DNA from: Klebsiella pneumoniae
GTDB lineage: Bacteria; Pseudomonadota; Gammaproteobacteria; Pseudomonadales; Pseudohongiellaceae
Direction of reading: 5' to 3'
DNA length: 28,010 bases
Assembly (NCBI GenBank): GCA_945869725.1
Contig: CAMBPO010000034.1
Coordinates: 1 to 28,010, forward strand
The position numbers were made by a program, and so were the translations under genes. The notes under the pieces were generated by a model. That model made no database searches. It had not been told where the DNA came from and saw only the letters and a list, made by a program, of their open reading frames with translations. Position 1 is the stretch's first letter. Each line of letters begins with the position of its first letter. This document shows, one piece after another, positions 6,980 to 15,352 of this stretch.

Positions 6980-7990
6980 ATGAATATCCGCACTCCCCTG
7001 TCAGCGGCACTGCTGCTTACGCTGATGTCCCAGACTTATGCAAACGACTACACCGCGCCCCGCACTGAATGGGGCCATCCGGAACTGCGCGGTGTCTGGA
7101 ACTTCAGCTCTTCGATCCCTATGCAACGTCCCGCCGCCTTGGGCGACCGTGCGTTTTATACCGTGGAAGAAGTGCAGGCTCAGGAGCAGGCGCGCATCCA
7201 GCGTGAGCAGGCCGGTATTGAGCTGAACAATTTCATTGGAGGCACCATCGGCGGCTACAACGACTTCTGGCTAGAGACGAATCCACTGGCATTTAACCTG
7301 CGCACCTCGTTGATCGTGGAACCTGCCAATGGTCGGCTGCCACCGGTGGTGCCCGGCGCTCCGATGGCTTACGGCGGGCTTGGCCCGGATACCCCGGGCG
7401 AGCGACCTGTGCGATTTGCAGTCGGCGGCGTTGGCAAAGCGGGACCTGAAGACCGAGGTATTTCAGAGCGCTGCCTGATGGGATTTAACTCCGTACCGCC
7501 GTTTGAGCCCAGCCTGTATAACAACAATCTGCAGATCTTCCAAACCGAAGATCACGTTGTTATTTATAACGAAATGGTCCACGACGCGCGCATTATTGCC
7601 CTGGATGTCAGCGAGCACATTCCTGCCAGTATTACCCAGTGGAGTGGCGATTCACGGGGTTACTGGGATGGCGACACCCTGGTGGTTGAAACCCGCAACT
7701 TTAATCAGAAAACGCAAAGTTTTGCCGGTATTGGTGTCAGCGCGGACAAACTGTTGACAGAGCGTTTTACCCGCGCCGGTGATGACACAGTGACCTATCG
7801 CTACACCGTAGAAGACGAAAAAGCCTTCACCGAGCCAGTAACCGCCGAACTTCCCATGTTCCGCATGGATGGCGAACTGTATGAGTACGCCTGTCACGAA
7901 GGCAACTATGGCTTGGTCAACGTATTGCAAGGCGCACGCGTAGAAGAAGGTACTTGGGATTACGAAAACAACCGGGCAATACAAAACTGA
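6980..7990 (+). CDS. Uncharacterised secreted two-cysteine protein, paralogue A
   Basis: This 336-residue protein has a clear signal peptide (MNIRTPLSAALLLTLMSQTYA, cut before NDYTAP). The mature part starts with HPELRGVWNFSS and continues with YNDFW, RTSLIVEPANGRLPP, ERCLMGF, YNNNLQIFQTEDHVVI, VHDARIIAL, GDSRGYWDGDTLVVET and YEYACHEGNYGL, blocks I know from a widespread secreted family of unknown function. It has exactly two cysteines (in ERCLMGF and YACHEGNY), both shared with the paralogue at 23522-24556, so a disulfide is likely. I chose the ATG at 6980 with CAGGAGT just before it; an in-frame TTG six codons upstream would spoil the signal peptide. The PQQ-dehydrogenase-like gene follows after 148 bp. 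No catalytic motif is evident. Confidence 0.8.
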   Translation: MNIRTPLSAALLLTLMSQTYANDYTAPRTEWGHPELRGVWNFSSSIPMQRPAALGDRAFYTVEEVQAQEQARIQREQAGIELNNFIGGTIGGYNDFWLETNPLAFNLRTSLIVEPANGRLPPVVPGAPMAYGGLGPDTPGERPVRFAVGGVGKAGPEDRGISERCLMGFNSVPPFEPSLYNNNLQIFQTEDHVVIYNEMVHDARIIALDVSEHIPASITQWSGDSRGYWDGDTLVVETRNFNQKTQSFAGIGVSADKLLTERFTRAGDDTVTYRYTVEDEKAFTEPVTAELPMFRMDGELYEYACHEGNYGLVNVLQGARVEEGTWDYENNRAIQN

Positions 7991-8003
7991 TTTTGCTGGC
8001 ACC

Positions 8004-8086
8004 TGCCTGTCGGCACGTGAGCTGAGAGCGAAGGACAATAAGACGCGCAGCGTCGTCCTGAGGAACTGCTCACGTGCCGACAGGCA
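8004..8086. repeat. Large nested palindrome between the secreted protein and PQQ-dehydrogenase-like genes
   Basis: TGCCTGTCGGCACGTGAGC (8004-8022) and its exact reverse complement (8068-8086) form a perfect 19-bp inverted repeat. Inside it a second stem is possible: AGGAC and GACGC pair with GCGTC and GTCCT around GCA (about 8031-8058). The structure fills most of the 148-bp gap. It lacks a T-run, so it is not a simple terminator; REP-like or MITE-like repeat, mRNA processing structure or Rho-independent attenuator are all possible. No second copy was seen in the window. Confidence 0.7.
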
Positions 8087-8138
8087 TCCCAATCGAACTA
8101 AAAATTCTGATACCCATCACAATAAACAGGTTTACACC

Positions 8139-9887
8139 ATGACCCATCTGAAACACCTGTCACTGGCCTGCGCCATCGCCGCCAGTTGCATCAGCTACAA
8201 CACGTTTGCACAGACAGCCAACAACCCGCTGTTGCAGGCATTAACGCCGGTGACCGACGAGATGCTGCGAAACCCGCCCGCGGCCGACTGGCTGAACTGG
8301 CGCCGCACTTACGACACCTATGGCTTCAGCCCGCTGGATCAGATCAATACTGACAATGCCGCCAATCTCACCGAAGCCTGGCGTGTTCCTTTACAACCCG
8401 GCTCCAACACCCCGACGCCGCTGGTACATGATGGCGTGATGTTTTTGCTGACCACGGAAGACACCTTGTTGGCCATGGATGCCAGCAGTGGCGAGCTGTT
8501 ATGGACCTATAAGCATGAAACCGACACCAACGCGCAGCCCAGCGCCAAGATCGGTATCGCCCTGCACGGCGATTTGATCATCATGCCAACCAACGACATT
8601 CATATGCTGGCCATCAACGCCAAGACCGGCGAACTGGTCTGGGATAGCGCTATTGAAGGCGCGCGTATGGGCCGACGCGGTCACCAGCTGCATGCCACAC
8701 CCTTGATCGCCAATGGCATGGTGATACAGGGCGTAACCGCCACCATGGTGCCGGAAGGTGGTTTTATGGTGGGACTGGATTTGCAGACCGGTGCTGAAGT
8801 CTGGCGCTTTTATGCCATTCCGCGTCCAGGTGAGCCCGGTGATGAAACCTGGAATGCGCTGGAACTGAGTGCGCGCAGCGGCGGCTCTATCTGGATGCCG
8901 CCCAGTTATGACCCGGAGCTGGACCTGGTGTACTTCGGCACCGCGCCGACCTATGACACGGCATCATTGCTCAACAAGGTAGATCTGCCCGGTATCACCA
9001 ACGATGGTCTGTATACTAATTCCACCGTTGCGCTGCGCTCTCGCACCGGCGAACTGGCCTGGCACTACCAGCACGTTGCCAATGACCAATGGGATCTGGA
9101 CTGGACGTACGAGCGGCAGATCATGCAGGTACCGGTTAACGGCGTGATGCGCAAAGCCGTGGTCACCGCGGGCAAAATGGCGCTGTTTGATGCGCTGGAC
9201 GCTGCCACGGGTGAATACCTGTATTCACTGGACCTGGGTCTGCAAAATCTGATTGCCTCGATTGATCCGGTGACCGGCGCCAAAACCATGAACCCCAACG
9301 CCGCTCCTGTGGCTGAGTCGTCACAGTTTGTGTGCCCGTATGCGGCTGGTGGCCGCAACTGGCAGGCCAGCTCCTACAACCCGGAAAGCAAGGTACTGTT
9401 TATGCCCATCGCGCAGATGTGCATGATCGGTGGCCCGCTGGGGGGCAACAGCATTATGTCCACCGGCGCATCACTGACACCGGCGCCCTTCCCCGATCGT
9501 GAAGGCGAGTTTGGTCGGCTACAGGCCGTGAACATGGAAACCCGTGAGCTGTTGTGGGACTTCCGTGAGATGGCACCGCCTACCACAGCGATTGTTGCCA
9601 CCGCAGGTGATGTGATTTTTGGCGGCATGCTGGATCACTCATTCAAAGCCATCAATGCCAATAACGGTGAGATCCTCTGGCAAACCAGTACCGGTGATAT
9701 TCCGGCATCTTATCCGATTACGTACCTGGCCAATGGCAAACAACATGTGGCGGTTGTGGTTGGTCAGCCCACCATTCACGCCGGCTCGTTTATGGGCGCG
9801 GTCACCGCGATGACCGGAGGTGCTGAGGGCCCATTGGGCAAATTGCAGAGTCAGGGCCCAGCGCTTATTGTTTACGCGCTGGAGTAA
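8139..9887 (+). CDS. PQQ-dependent alcohol dehydrogenase-like beta-propeller protein
   Basis: This 582-residue secreted protein has a signal peptide ending near NTFA-QTANN. The start matches quinoprotein dehydrogenases: WLNWRRTYDTYGFSPLDQIN (51-70). Propeller W-motifs follow, such as AMDASSGELLW and AINAKTGELVW. NDQWDLDW (315-322) carries the WDxD that holds the catalytic Asp in the family, and GRNWQASSYNPES is the usual late motif. Two features are unlike classical methanol/ethanol dehydrogenases: there is no adjacent Cys-Cys disulfide ring, and the metal-ligand segments that normally read like GAExGVRG and GxGNPxPW are here GVTATMVPEGGFMVG and FGTAPTYD. There is no CxxCH heme domain. PQQ or alcohol-oxidising activity is therefore plausible but not assured. 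No PQQ synthesis genes are in the window. Confidence 0.8.
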   Translation: MTHLKHLSLACAIAASCISYNTFAQTANNPLLQALTPVTDEMLRNPPAADWLNWRRTYDTYGFSPLDQINTDNAANLTEAWRVPLQPGSNTPTPLVHDGVMFLLTTEDTLLAMDASSGELLWTYKHETDTNAQPSAKIGIALHGDLIIMPTNDIHMLAINAKTGELVWDSAIEGARMGRRGHQLHATPLIANGMVIQGVTATMVPEGGFMVGLDLQTGAEVWRFYAIPRPGEPGDETWNALELSARSGGSIWMPPSYDPELDLVYFGTAPTYDTASLLNKVDLPGITNDGLYTNSTVALRSRTGELAWHYQHVANDQWDLDWTYERQIMQVPVNGVMRKAVVTAGKMALFDALDAATGEYLYSLDLGLQNLIASIDPVTGAKTMNPNAAPVAESSQFVCPYAAGGRNWQASSYNPESKVLFMPIAQMCMIGGPLGGNSIMSTGASLTPAPFPDREGEFGRLQAVNMETRELLWDFREMAPPTTAIVATAGDVIFGGMLDHSFKAINANNGEILWQTSTGDIPASYPITYLANGKQHVAVVVGQPTIHAGSFMGAVTAMTGGAEGPLGKLQSQGPALIVYALE

Positions 9888-9913
9888 ATGCAGCTGTCGT
9901 ATGACGCCGTTGT

Positions 9914-9930
9914 TGCACTATAATGGTGCG
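9914..9930 (+). promoter_or_regulatory. Candidate NtrC binding site upstream of the ALDH7 gene
   Basis: GCACTATAATGGTGC (9915-9929) matches the NtrC consensus as I know it, GCACyAwwwTGGTGC, at every specified position. It is an imperfect palindrome ending 19 nt before the ATG at 9949. It also contains a perfect TATAAT (9919-9924), so binding could block a sigma70 promoter; however no good -35 hexamer lies 16-18 nt upstream. A GG-N10-GC pair at 9881-9894 is only a weak sigma54 candidate. Confidence 0.4.
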
Positions 9931-9948
9931 ATTTATAGGGAAGTAACT

Positions 9949-11460
9949 ATGTCGCACTACGCTATTCTCACAGCTGCTGGGCTGTCTGCCGCTGAACTTG
10001 AAACCGGTCTTGATGCTGTCGATGCCATCATTGTCAGCTCACCCGTTGACGGCAGCAAACTAGCCTGCCTCAAACCCACCGCCCTGGCTGATATGCCTGC
10101 CATTATCGGTACCGCACAACAGGCCTTCCTGGCGTGGCGGACCGTACCGGCGCCTCGGCGCGGAGAACTGGTGCGTCTGTTGGGTGAAGAGCTGCGCGCT
10201 GCCAAACATGAACTTGGCGCGCTGGTCACCCTGGAAGCCGGCAAGATCCGCTCGGAAGGGCTGGGTGAAGTGCAGGAAATGATCGATATCTGCGATTTTG
10301 CCACCGGACTGTCGCGACAACTGTATGGCCTGACCATTGCCTCTGAGCGACCGGGTCACCGCATGATGGAAAGCTGGCATCCCATGGGCACCTGCGCGGT
10401 GATCTCGGCATTCAACTTTCCGGTTGCAGTCTGGGCGTGGAATGCCGCGCTGGCCTTAGTGTGTGGCAACCCGGTTATCTGGAAACCTTCTGAAAAAACC
10501 CCACTGACCGCCATGGCCACCATGAAAATTGTAGAACGCGCCCTGGCACGTTTTGGTGACGCTCCCGCTGGTTTGTTACAACTGGTGATAGGTGGCGCGG
10601 ATATAGGCGATGCGCTGGTCTGCAGCAAGCAGGTCGCCATCGTCTCTGCCACTGGCTCAACGCGCATGGGCAGCATTGTTGGCCCCAAGGTTGCTGCGCG
10701 TTTTGGTCGCTCGATTCTCGAACTCGGTGGCAATAACGCCATGATTGTTGCACCTTCGGCTGATCTTGATATGGCGGTGCGCGCCATTGTGTTCTCAGCC
10801 GTCGGCACCGCCGGCCAACGCTGTACCACGCTGCGGCGCTTGTTTGTGCATGAATCCATCCATGATCAACTGCTTGATAAAGTCAAAAAAGCGTATGCCA
10901 GCCTGCCAATTGGCAATCCACTGGACGCCGGCACGCTGATTGGGCCGCTGATCGATGCCGCGGCACTGCAACACATGCAACAGGCACTGGCGCAGGCGAG
11001 CCATCAGGGCGGCAAAATTTATGGCGGTGACGTTGTTACTGCCGGTGTACCCGGCGGCGCCTATGTCACCCCGGCGCTGGTATTGATGCCAGGGCAGAGC
11101 GAGGTAGTCCGACACGAGACCTTTGCGCCAATTCTGTACGTCATGAAATACCAATCATTGGACGATGCTATTCACCTGCAGAATGACGTGCCGCAGGGCC
11201 TGTCGTCCTGCATCTTTACGCTTAACCTGCGCGAAGCGGAACAGTTTCTGTCGGCGGCAGGTTCTGACTGTGGTATCGCCAACGTTAACATCGGCCCGTC
11301 GGGCGCAGAGATTGGCGGGGCGTTTGGCGGTGAAAAAGAAACCGGCGGCGGCCGTGAAAGCGGATCTGATGCCTGGCGCGGATACATGCGCAGGCAGACC
11401 AACACCATCAACTATTCAAGTCAGTTGCCGCTGGCACAAGGCGTCAAGTTTGATTTCTGA
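9949..11460 (+). CDS. amaB: L-2-aminoadipate-6-semialdehyde (piperideine-6-carboxylate) dehydrogenase, ALDH7 family
   Basis: This 503-residue NAD-dependent enzyme should oxidise 2-aminoadipate semialdehyde (in equilibrium with piperideine-6-carboxylate) to 2-aminoadipate in lysine breakdown. Catalytic residues are visible: C292 in GTAGQRCTTLRR, E258 in LELGGNNA and N156 in SAFNFPVAVW. The antiquitin/ALDH7 subgroup is indicated by HPMGTCAVISAFNFPVAVWA, ELGGNNAMIV and, at the C-terminus, GPSGAEIGGAFGGEKETGGG with SDAWRGYMRRQTNTINYS. I chose the ATG at 9949, preceded by AGGGAAG, over upstream in-frame codons that overlap the propeller gene. The saccharopine/lysine dehydrogenase-like gene follows after 28 nt, supporting a lysine role. 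A candidate NtrC site lies just upstream. Confidence 0.88.
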   Translation: MSHYAILTAAGLSAAELETGLDAVDAIIVSSPVDGSKLACLKPTALADMPAIIGTAQQAFLAWRTVPAPRRGELVRLLGEELRAAKHELGALVTLEAGKIRSEGLGEVQEMIDICDFATGLSRQLYGLTIASERPGHRMMESWHPMGTCAVISAFNFPVAVWAWNAALALVCGNPVIWKPSEKTPLTAMATMKIVERALARFGDAPAGLLQLVIGGADIGDALVCSKQVAIVSATGSTRMGSIVGPKVAARFGRSILELGGNNAMIVAPSADLDMAVRAIVFSAVGTAGQRCTTLRRLFVHESIHDQLLDKVKKAYASLPIGNPLDAGTLIGPLIDAAALQHMQQALAQASHQGGKIYGGDVVTAGVPGGAYVTPALVLMPGQSEVVRHETFAPILYVMKYQSLDDAIHLQNDVPQGLSSCIFTLNLREAEQFLSAAGSDCGIANVNIGPSGAEIGGAFGGEKETGGGRESGSDAWRGYMRRQTNTINYSSQLPLAQGVKFDF

Positions 11461-11488
11461 CGCAGGTTTTATTGCAGGAGAGCAAGAC

Positions 11489-12568
11489 ATGTCAGTGCAA
11501 CAAAAGGGTTTTAACAAGATCGCTGTATTAGGACTTGGCAAAGTGGGACATCTGGCAGCCGAGTTGCTGCAAGACAGTGGATTTGAGGTAACCGGCATCG
11601 ACAATCGGGCCATTGATGCGCCGTTTGCCACCCAGGTGGCAGATCTGACCAATATTGGCGGACTCAGTGATCTGTTAAAAAATCAGCACGCCGTTTTATC
11701 CTGCCTGCCCTACCATCTGAACAAAGCAGTCAGTAGTGCCGCGCATGAACTTGGCCTGCATTATTTTGATCTGACTGAAGATGTACCCACAACAAAACAC
11801 ATCCGCCAACTGGCTGACACGTCAAAAGGCATCATGGCGCCGCAGTGTGGTCTGGCCCCTGGTTTTGTCGGTATTGTGGCGGCGGATCTGGCTAACCAGT
11901 TTCACAAAGTACGTTCCATCCGCTTACGTGTGGGCGCGCTGCCGCAGAACCCCACGGGTCTGCTCGGTTACGCCTTTAACTGGTCACCGGAAGGCGTGGT
12001 GAATGAATACCTCAATGACTGCGAAGTGATTGAGGAAGGCGTCTTGAAATCAGTCTCGGCCATGGAATGGATTGAGCAGATATACATCGACGGTATGCAA
12101 CTGGAAGCTTTCACCACCTCTGGCGGCCTTGGCACCATGTGTGAAACTTATCTGGGCATCATCGACAACCTCGATTACAAAACCATGCGTTATCCGGGTC
12201 ACGTCAAACTGATGAACTTCTTTTTCCACGAACTGTTGATGCGTGAAAACCGCGCGGAAGCCGGACGCATCCTCACCAATGCCAAACCACCGGTGGATGA
12301 AGATGTTGTGTACGTGCATGTGGCCGCCGAAGGTCAGACCGACAGCGGCCTGCGCAGAAAGGAATTTGTGCGTGCTTATTACCCGCTGACCATCAACGGT
12401 ACATCACGCACCGCCATCGCCTGGACAACGTCGGCGTCGGTAGTGTCGGTGATTGAAATGGTCAGAGACGGCGCACTGCCGAATACGGGTTTCCTGAAAC
12501 AAGAGTCCATCCCCTTGGCCGCCTATCTGGCAACAAGAACCGGCAATTTTTTCAAAACCGGTCATTAG
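11489..12568 (+). CDS. Saccharopine/lysine 6-dehydrogenase family oxidoreductase
   Basis: This 359-residue protein has an N-terminal Rossmann fold, KIAVLGLGKVGHLAAELL, then the saccharopine-dehydrogenase pattern AVLSCLPYHLNKAVSSAA, HYFDLTED and APQCGLAPGFVGIVAADLA. The length fits single-domain lysine 6-dehydrogenases and saccharopine dehydrogenases. Lysine 6-dehydrogenase would make the piperideine-6-carboxylate that the upstream ALDH7 uses; saccharopine dehydrogenase (glutamate-forming) would give the same semialdehyde but needs a lysine-ketoglutarate reductase, which is not seen here. The context therefore leans towards lysine 6-dehydrogenase. The ATG at 11489 has CAGGAG at 11475-11480. 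The next gene is convergent, ending 20 nt away, with no evident terminator between. Confidence 0.78.
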   Translation: MSVQQKGFNKIAVLGLGKVGHLAAELLQDSGFEVTGIDNRAIDAPFATQVADLTNIGGLSDLLKNQHAVLSCLPYHLNKAVSSAAHELGLHYFDLTEDVPTTKHIRQLADTSKGIMAPQCGLAPGFVGIVAADLANQFHKVRSIRLRVGALPQNPTGLLGYAFNWSPEGVVNEYLNDCEVIEEGVLKSVSAMEWIEQIYIDGMQLEAFTTSGGLGTMCETYLGIIDNLDYKTMRYPGHVKLMNFFFHELLMRENRAEAGRILTNAKPPVDEDVVYVHVAAEGQTDSGLRRKEFVRAYYPLTINGTSRTAIAWTTSASVVSVIEMVRDGALPNTGFLKQESIPLAAYLATRTGNFFKTGH

Positions 12569-12588
12569 TGCGGAGCAGATCGCGGCCC

Positions 12589-15243
12589 TTATTCAGAAAT
12601 CCTGAATAACTCATCAGCGGCCTGCAGCACTTTTGCCCTGACGGGCGCAGGCAGGTCGGTGCGTTGTTGCAGGAACTGTCTGACGGTCTGTGCGGCTGCA
12701 ACGGAACTGTGGCCATCCAACGTGGCATTGAGCCAGCGCAGCGGGAAAAATATATCCCCGGTGCGTTGAATGTCTTCGGTCAGCAGCAAGGCTTCATCCA
12801 ATGCGTCAAGTGAGGACTGCGCCCGCAATGGGTGATTCAGTGCACGCTGCGCATCCAGCACCCACGATTCCACACGCCGGTTACTGAGCTGCGCAAACGA
12901 GTCAAACAGTGCACGGCGCTGCACCGCATCCGCACTGAAAGCCGGGCGCACAAAATAAAAGCGCGCCAGACGGTCGGGGTTGCTGATGCGGGTCTGCTGC
13001 TCGTCCAGAATCGCCTGCGCCTGCGGTACTTCACGCAGCGCCAAGGCTTCTGCCAAGGCAATGTATTGCTGCTCCTGTAATGGCAGGCCTTGCGGTGTTT
13101 CTGTCATCCGCCAGATATTTTCCAGCCTGATCACACCGGGTACTGACAGGGTGACATCCACAATCGCGTTAAACCATGCCCCTTTCTGCCCGGCACTGGG
13201 TGCGGCTTCCAGGCCTTGCCACAACAAGGTCTCAAGGCTTTCCGCGCGCGCCAGGCGCTCCTCTGCTGTAAGCATCCGCCAGAACGAGTTACGCAGCAAA
13301 CCCAGCATCTGTTGTGTCAACAGCTCATCGGTTTCAGTGGCCAGGGCAAGGCTGAGGGCATCAAAAAACGCATTGGCTGCCAGACGCCTCTCCAGCACCT
13401 CTTCCCACAGATTCTGCCAACTGACCGAACGATGCAAGGGATCCGCAAACGTCGCGGCCACCGTCAGTAATTGCAGGCGGCCGTTATCATTCAGCTCGAA
13501 GCGACCGTAGCTGACGCCGTCACTGCCGGCCATTATAAAATCCGGCTCGCGCAGTTCCGGCAGCGGCAACACCGCAGAACCCCCCTGCAGCTCGACAAAT
13601 TGTTCAACAACCGCATTGCGGTAGATCAGCAGTACACTGACGCGCTGCTGCCAATGCAGCCCGCGGGCACTGTTATCGTCCAGCTGGGTAAGCTCAATGC
13701 CATCACCGGTCCAGCGCGCCGTGATGCGCGGCCGACCGGGTTCATCCACCCAGGCCTGACTCCAGCGCAGCAGGTCCTGATCACTGAGCTCATCCAGGAT
13801 ACTGATCAGATCCGTCCAGCTGGCATTGGCAAACTGATAATCCTGCAGGTACTGGCGCAATCCTTCCTGCAGTGCTGCTTCACCGATCAATTGCTCCAGT
13901 TGCTGCATCACCACCGGGGCCTTCTGATAAATGATCGCGCCATACAAAGAGCCGGCATCGCTCAGGTTGTCCAGTGGCTGACGAATGGGATTGGCGCCGA
14001 CGGTGCGGTCAACGCCATAGGCTGTGGGATGGTGCGCCTGAAAAAACCGCAGCGGCATGTTCAGGTCAGGAAACGCAGGCCCGGCAATTTTTGCGGCCAG
14101 AAAATTGGCAAAGACTTCCTTCATCCACACATCATCAAACCAGCGCATGGTGACCAGATCACCAAACCACATATGCGCGGTTTCGTGGGCAATCAGACTG
14201 GCGCGCCCTAATTCCTGTGTGCGCGACGCCGTGGGGTCAAGGAACAGCGTTTCCGCGCGGTACCAGATAGCACCGGGGTGCTCCATGCCACCAAATTGAA
14301 AGGCAGGCACCGCAAAAAAATCGAACTTCCCAAACGGGTAGGCAATGCCGGTGTAGTCTTCGAGCCAGGTTATCGCGGTGGCATGCAGATCAAAAATGGC
14401 ATCCAGGTTGCGGGCAAGTTTGTCGGGATCGGTTTCGCGGTGATAAAGGGTAAACGTGCGGCCATTGCGTTCCGCGCTGGCGGTCTGCAGATCTCCGGCC
14501 GCAAAGGCAAACAGATAACTGCTGATGGGCAGGGTCTGCTCGAACATCAACCGATGCCGCGCGGCATCATTGGCAACCGGTGCGCGGGTGAGCATGGCGC
14601 CATTGGCCAGCGCCTGCCATTGTGCGGGAATGGTCAGCGTCAGCTCATAACGGGCTTTAATGTCGGGTTGCTCAAACACCGGAAAAGCCGTCGACGCCCG
14701 GTCCGGCACAAACAACGCATACATAAAATCCTGCTGCCGGTTAAGCGCAGTGTCGGTGCTCTGGAAGCTCACCGACACATATTGTTCACCGGGCTGCAAC
14801 TCGGAGGCCGCGATCACAATATGATCGGTGATCACTTCATGCGGCACGGCGCGGCCATTCAGGCGCACATGCGTCACATTCTGTGCGGGTGCGCGAAAAT
14901 CCAACACAATCGGCAGACTGATGTCAGACTGCGTAAAGCGGATATCTACCTCGCCGCGCACCGGATCACTGGCGTTAAGCGGTATATCAAAATGCAGTGT
15001 GTACAGAACATCGGTGATGGCGGCGGCTCGTAACTGTGCCAGAGACTGTGCAACTCCCGGCGCCAGCAGATCGGCGGTGGTAAACAGGCCAATGGGATCA
15101 GCGACCTGAGGGCTGTCCGCCAACGAACTGTCTGAGGTCATTTCCGGCCCCCTTGTTGTCTCAGGCGGCTGCTCGCCGCACCCAATCAGCGTCATTACCA
15201 CCAATAACAGGCACAGCCGCTGCCAGAATTTTTGAGTCGCCAC
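12589..15243 (-). CDS. M1 family aminopeptidase, lipoprotein
   Basis: This 884-residue zinc aminopeptidase has a lipoprotein signal, LCLLLVVMTLIGC (C22), placing it at a membrane on the periplasmic side or exposed outside. The catalytic motif is HETAH (H353, E354, H357) with the third ligand E376, exactly 18 residues after H357, in KEVFANF. The exopeptidase motif, usually GxMEN, is GGMEH here (318-322). An N-terminal beta-sandwich and a long helical C-terminal domain fit the PepN/ERAP-type layout. The start is GTG, with AGGAC 5 nt upstream. The gene is divergent from the Nramp-like gene (109 bp between them). It should release N-terminal amino acids from peptides, matching the other peptide-handling genes nearby. 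Confidence 0.9.
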   Translation of the reverse strand: MATQKFWQRLCLLLVVMTLIGCGEQPPETTRGPEMTSDSSLADSPQVADPIGLFTTADLLAPGVAQSLAQLRAAAITDVLYTLHFDIPLNASDPVRGEVDIRFTQSDISLPIVLDFRAPAQNVTHVRLNGRAVPHEVITDHIVIAASELQPGEQYVSVSFQSTDTALNRQQDFMYALFVPDRASTAFPVFEQPDIKARYELTLTIPAQWQALANGAMLTRAPVANDAARHRLMFEQTLPISSYLFAFAAGDLQTASAERNGRTFTLYHRETDPDKLARNLDAIFDLHATAITWLEDYTGIAYPFGKFDFFAVPAFQFGGMEHPGAIWYRAETLFLDPTASRTQELGRASLIAHETAHMWFGDLVTMRWFDDVWMKEVFANFLAAKIAGPAFPDLNMPLRFFQAHHPTAYGVDRTVGANPIRQPLDNLSDAGSLYGAIIYQKAPVVMQQLEQLIGEAALQEGLRQYLQDYQFANASWTDLISILDELSDQDLLRWSQAWVDEPGRPRITARWTGDGIELTQLDDNSARGLHWQQRVSVLLIYRNAVVEQFVELQGGSAVLPLPELREPDFIMAGSDGVSYGRFELNDNGRLQLLTVAATFADPLHRSVSWQNLWEEVLERRLAANAFFDALSLALATETDELLTQQMLGLLRNSFWRMLTAEERLARAESLETLLWQGLEAAPSAGQKGAWFNAIVDVTLSVPGVIRLENIWRMTETPQGLPLQEQQYIALAEALALREVPQAQAILDEQQTRISNPDRLARFYFVRPAFSADAVQRRALFDSFAQLSNRRVESWVLDAQRALNHPLRAQSSLDALDEALLLTEDIQRTGDIFFPLRWLNATLDGHSSVAAAQTVRQFLQQRTDLPAPVRAKVLQAADELFRISE

Positions 15244-15352
15244 AATTTGTCCTGTTCACTTAAGTAATCTCCGCTGTCAGTATACGTGTCTGCGCTGAAT
15301 TCACTAACAGACAGTTGAACGCGCGTAACAGATTTTTCAGGGAAAACAGCTT

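Noticed and set aside
9881..9894. Sigma54 promoter for the ALDH7 gene
   Set aside because: Only the GG-N10-GC core is present; the rest of the -24/-12 consensus is poor, and the NtrC-like site would lie downstream of it.
13471..15033. Long open frames (246 and 251 codons) on the plus strand
   Set aside because: They lie antisense to the M1 aminopeptidase, whose motifs are all intact; they show no domain, signal peptide or ribosome site and follow from high-GC codon use.
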